From positions 462,501 through 526,500 of the forward strand of contig JAEMWC010000390.1 of the NCBI GenBank assembly GCA_016490735.1: 64,000 bases of DNA, written 5' to 3'. The notes under the pieces were generated by a model, which was not told the origin of the DNA, ran no database searches, and worked only from the letters and a program-made list of their open reading frames with translations. Made by a program: the position numbers and the translations under genes. Below are positions 60,800 through 64,000 of this stretch, one piece after another (the stretch's first letter is position 1; the number at the start of each line of letters is the position of its first letter). The stretch comes from Pachyseris speciosa. Taxonomy: Eukaryota; Cnidaria; Anthozoa; Scleractinia; Pachyseridae.

Positions 60800-63700
60800 G
60801 TATGCCGTCAATCATGACTGCTCACTGGAATCCGTTCCCATGAGGCGAGCGCATGTGCAGGTGGAACTTTAACGTCATAGTTACTCTCTCTGTCATCCTA
60901 GATTCTGGCGTCTGACGAGTCTTTCACTTCATGGTCGTCGACTGACATAACATCGAAAATTGTGTGCAAAAATAAACATTCAACTATACCAACCATGCTG
61001 TTAACAGGTCATGCCGTTTTCAGTCACAAGTGCGGAAACTTTCCTTTGTAACCACTAACCTTTAGCAATATCATCATCATCATCATCGTCATCACCGTCA
61101 CCTTCTCGTCATCGTGATCACATGTGTAATCCTCATTGTCATCTTCACCCTTTAGATCCCATTTTTCTTGATTTACTGTATACCTTTCAAAAAGAAAGAC
61201 TCAGAGAAACAATTTTAGCAAGTTTCGGATCAAGACAGATGTACAAGCACAATTAGACACTTTATGGTGAGTGAGGATAGAAGTAAGGTTTGTTTGTTTA
61301 TTTATTTTATTTGGTTTAAAATCGTTTCTTATAGGTTCTTTTATAATTTAGTGATATTTATACGTTTATTTTTTATTGGAGTTTTAAGATTTTAGTTTTT
61401 TTAGCTTTTACATTGATTTTTAATACTTTTTATATTTTAATTTCAATAACGTTAGTCAATTTTATAGCTAATGTTCAAGGCTATCATCTTCCTTGGTTTT
61501 ATGAATGTAGGAGATGGAGTGTATGGACGATATAGTTGGTGTTATAAGAGCTAAACCCTAAAAGCATTTTGGCTCTTAAATTCATCACAACCAACATTTA
61601 ATATACCAGTTTCCCCAATGATAGTACGTGGAGGTTCTTCAATCCAATTCAGCACTTGTCTCCTCTTCTTCGTCCCTCGTGTGCAGAGCTGTAAGGAGTT
61701 GCCATCTCATTCTGGTTAAGTCACACTGTGATGTGGTTGGAACATGTTTTCATATATGGCGTGGCTAAAGATAAAGATTCTAGGAAGAAAGTTAGAGTAC
61801 CTAAACTAGTACTTTTATCACTAGTAAATTTAAGGTAAACTGTTAATTGTTGATCAGCAATTATATTAAAAATTTTGAATCCATGTCAGTGAGTAAAGGC
61901 TGTAAACTACGTTTTTTTCATTCCTTACAAGGCAGATGTTTCTGCCGAAACGAGTCTGGATTCAAAATTGTCGTCTTATATTTAACACTTATCGCGACCT
62001 TCCTGCTATCTAGACCTCCTTGCAAGTTATGTTGTAGTATTTACAACATTATGGCAAAGGTAGTGGTTTTTAATCTAATCCAAGAGGTTCGTTTTGTTTT
62101 TACCGAGACACTTACCTGCAAGGCAGTTAATATTGAAGCCTCTTGAAAGTCTCTCTAGGATGTCGGTGCGCACGAGAGGTCAGTCAGTGATGACTTCTAG
62201 AAAAACAAACTTCCTTACAAAAGATATTAGTGCTGGTCAATTTCTTTGAGCCCAATTAATGGATGATAGTTCTTGAATTTATTCACAAAAATTTTTTTGA
62301 GGGTATCATCCCGCATTTATTTTCGTTCAGTCCGTTCTTTTCCGTTTCCCGGTGTTGCTAGTTATAACAATCTTAGCCTTTTTACAAACATTGTGAGTTG
62401 GAATCCATTTACAAAGTACTTTTGCCACGGCACGCATACATAGTGGATTTCGTTTCAGTAATGTTACATGTTTTTCTTTGCAACCTTTGTAAAAACGGAT
62501 GGAACACTTTTACCCTCGGTTGGAGTTTACCTTTGTAACTGTCCTAGTCTTTCTTATGCATCCCATGGTAGAGAACGTCAAATTTTCAAAGAAAAAGTTT
62601 CTCGAGTTTAAAACATCCCTCAAATACTGACCTTGTTAATCCCAGCTTCTGGCAATTACCTCTCTGTTCCCGCAAAATGATCTCCATCTGGTGACATCTT
62701 GTGGAACTTCAGTCTACTAATCAAAGCTCAATGTTTCTCAAGTAGAATGTAGTCAGCATATATTTAAACCATAAAACCGACTAAAGTTATGACATAACTG
62801 AGAATCCATAGAGAATTTCTATTAGATATTGTCTCAGGCAAAGGAGTTTGGATCCCAAGAAGCCTGGTAAAATTCGTTTCGCCATGTACATCGTTTGCCA
62901 CTCTTTAAAGAGTGAATAACGATGACATCCTTTCTTTCTTTATGTTCGGGGAAAAGGTAGTACTTTGACGTTTTAGAACTGACTTCATTGGCTTAAATTC
63001 TTCCACAGGGTTGAAGTTTCTTCCTTTTCGTTTATGATATTAGCTCATCAAACCTCGGACGAAGCCACATGTATATTACTGTACTTACAGTCAGGTTTTC
63101 TTTTGTTGTGTCCTTTTGCTGGATAACCTCTCTGGTGAGAGGTTGATCTGAGGTTGATCTGGTGACTCTGGTTGATCTGGGAATTCTGAAGCACACTAGG
63201 TTATCAAATAACAATTGCACAATTTGCATCACTGATGACATGACTTACCTTCTATTCTTCCAAACTCTCACCAGTCACGCAAGGTCAGTCGGGACGTTCT
63301 GCATACGCGTATCTTGAGGAGAAAAATTGGTCCTTGAAAAATTGGTGTGCAAAACGTACGTCTCTTGAGGTAACACTCCAAAAAAACTGTGGTAAAAACA
63401 CTTACGTTTCTTGAGAGAACGCGGTCAAAAGTGCGGCAGCGTTCCACGGAAACGTAAAAAGTAGGCAATTGAAGCGACTTCTCCGAATTGAACTAATCAA
63501 AGTTAGCCTTTTAGATAATCATAAAGAAACCACACGGACAACCTTGTTAATGTAGAATTTATTGTTGGTCAAAGTGCATCTTGTTACAAAAATTTGCGCC
63601 TACGTATATATTGCAAGACGATGTCCCTAAAATTAAGAAAATGCCTGAAACAAAAACACCGGTTAGTCTACACCTTTGAAGGTGTGCACAGTGTTAAAAA

Positions 63701-64000
63701 AGAAAAATACACAGACAACGCGATGTTTTTGTGTCAAGTTTTATTATACAAGCCGTACAACGTTTTTACAAGTGTGTCCCTGAAATAAAATCACCACCAG
63801 TTAGTAATAGTTTTAAAAGCTATCGCTTTGCTTTTGAATAAAGACACTGACAACATGAGTTTTCATCCTTTTATTGATTTTTTTTGTAGGTTACACAAAT
63901 AAGTCCCTGAAATAAAACTACCATCAGTTAGTATTGTTGTTAGTAGATGTCGCGTAGCTTTAAAATGAAGACACAGACAACATTACAGTTTTAAGCTTTT
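60800..64000. other. Right edge, no supported gene
   Basis: AT-rich sequence with CAT/ATC runs near 61072-61088 and short open frames only. Near the end, similar words repeat (TCCCTGAAATAAAA and CACCAGTTAGTA at 63778 and 63912, about 134 bp apart), so 63780-64000 may begin a tandem repeat cut by the window edge. Confidence 0.4.

Noticed and set aside
62116..62196. 81-bp exon-like segment on the minus strand (TTTTTCTAG .. GTAAGTG)
   Set aside because: All three frames contain stops. It could only be a noncoding exon, and no gene is evident nearby.

Overview
The window is eukaryotic and animal-like. Genes are split into many short exons with GT-AG introns of about 0.5 to 12 kb. The sequence is AT-rich and crowded with small inverted-repeat transposons, SINE-like fragments and microsatellites. 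The best-supported genes are two paralogous collagen prolyl 4-hydroxylase alpha subunits (P4HA-like). This gene content, plus retrozyme-type hammerhead arrays and the repeat types, suggests a cnidarian and most likely a stony coral. The organism call is inference, because no marker gene settles it.

Layout. Positions 1-8.5 kb hold no gene I can support. They carry a tandem array of self-cleaving hammerhead ribozyme units (717-1234), a piggyBac-like MITE with TTAA target duplications (4631-5580), a TTAA-flanked foldback element (6895-7265) and another inverted-repeat element (7927-8322). P4HA gene 1 runs on the minus strand from 29290 to 8538: 12 exons, 537 codons, every intron phase consistent. 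P4HA gene 2 runs on the plus strand from 31695 to 54742: 13 exons, 529 codons. The two genes are head to head across 2.4 kb, and all catalytic-domain exon junctions are shared. Gene 2 has one extra intron, and that intron is 12.4 kb long.

The extra intron holds most of the accessory content: a small Cys-rich candidate gene on the minus strand (36151-34900), a retroelement-like relic (34903-34367), and a complete two-gene transposon of about 6.1 kb (38523-44626). The transposon has long terminal inverted repeats whose inner parts are arrays of a TTCAAT-rich motif. It encodes two convergent proteins: a HECT-type E3 ubiquitin ligase (603 aa, catalytic Cys present) and a retroviral-integrase-like DDE transposase (501 aa, D-D-E present). 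Both reading frames are intact. This is the most unusual system in the window.

From 45.7 to 54.7 kb gene 2 continues. A second hammerhead/retrozyme array, with units in both orientations, sits in its seventh intron (49719-50393). From 54.7 kb to the end there are further MITEs (55869-56046, 57349-57572, 59270-59739 with a nested 79-bp element, 60244-60625) and a weakly supported minus-strand candidate gene (60774-58780).

How the genes work together: the P4HA products are expected in the endoplasmic reticulum, where with protein disulfide isomerase they would hydroxylate prolines in procollagen. The HECT and transposase pair would serve the mobile element, not the host pathway.
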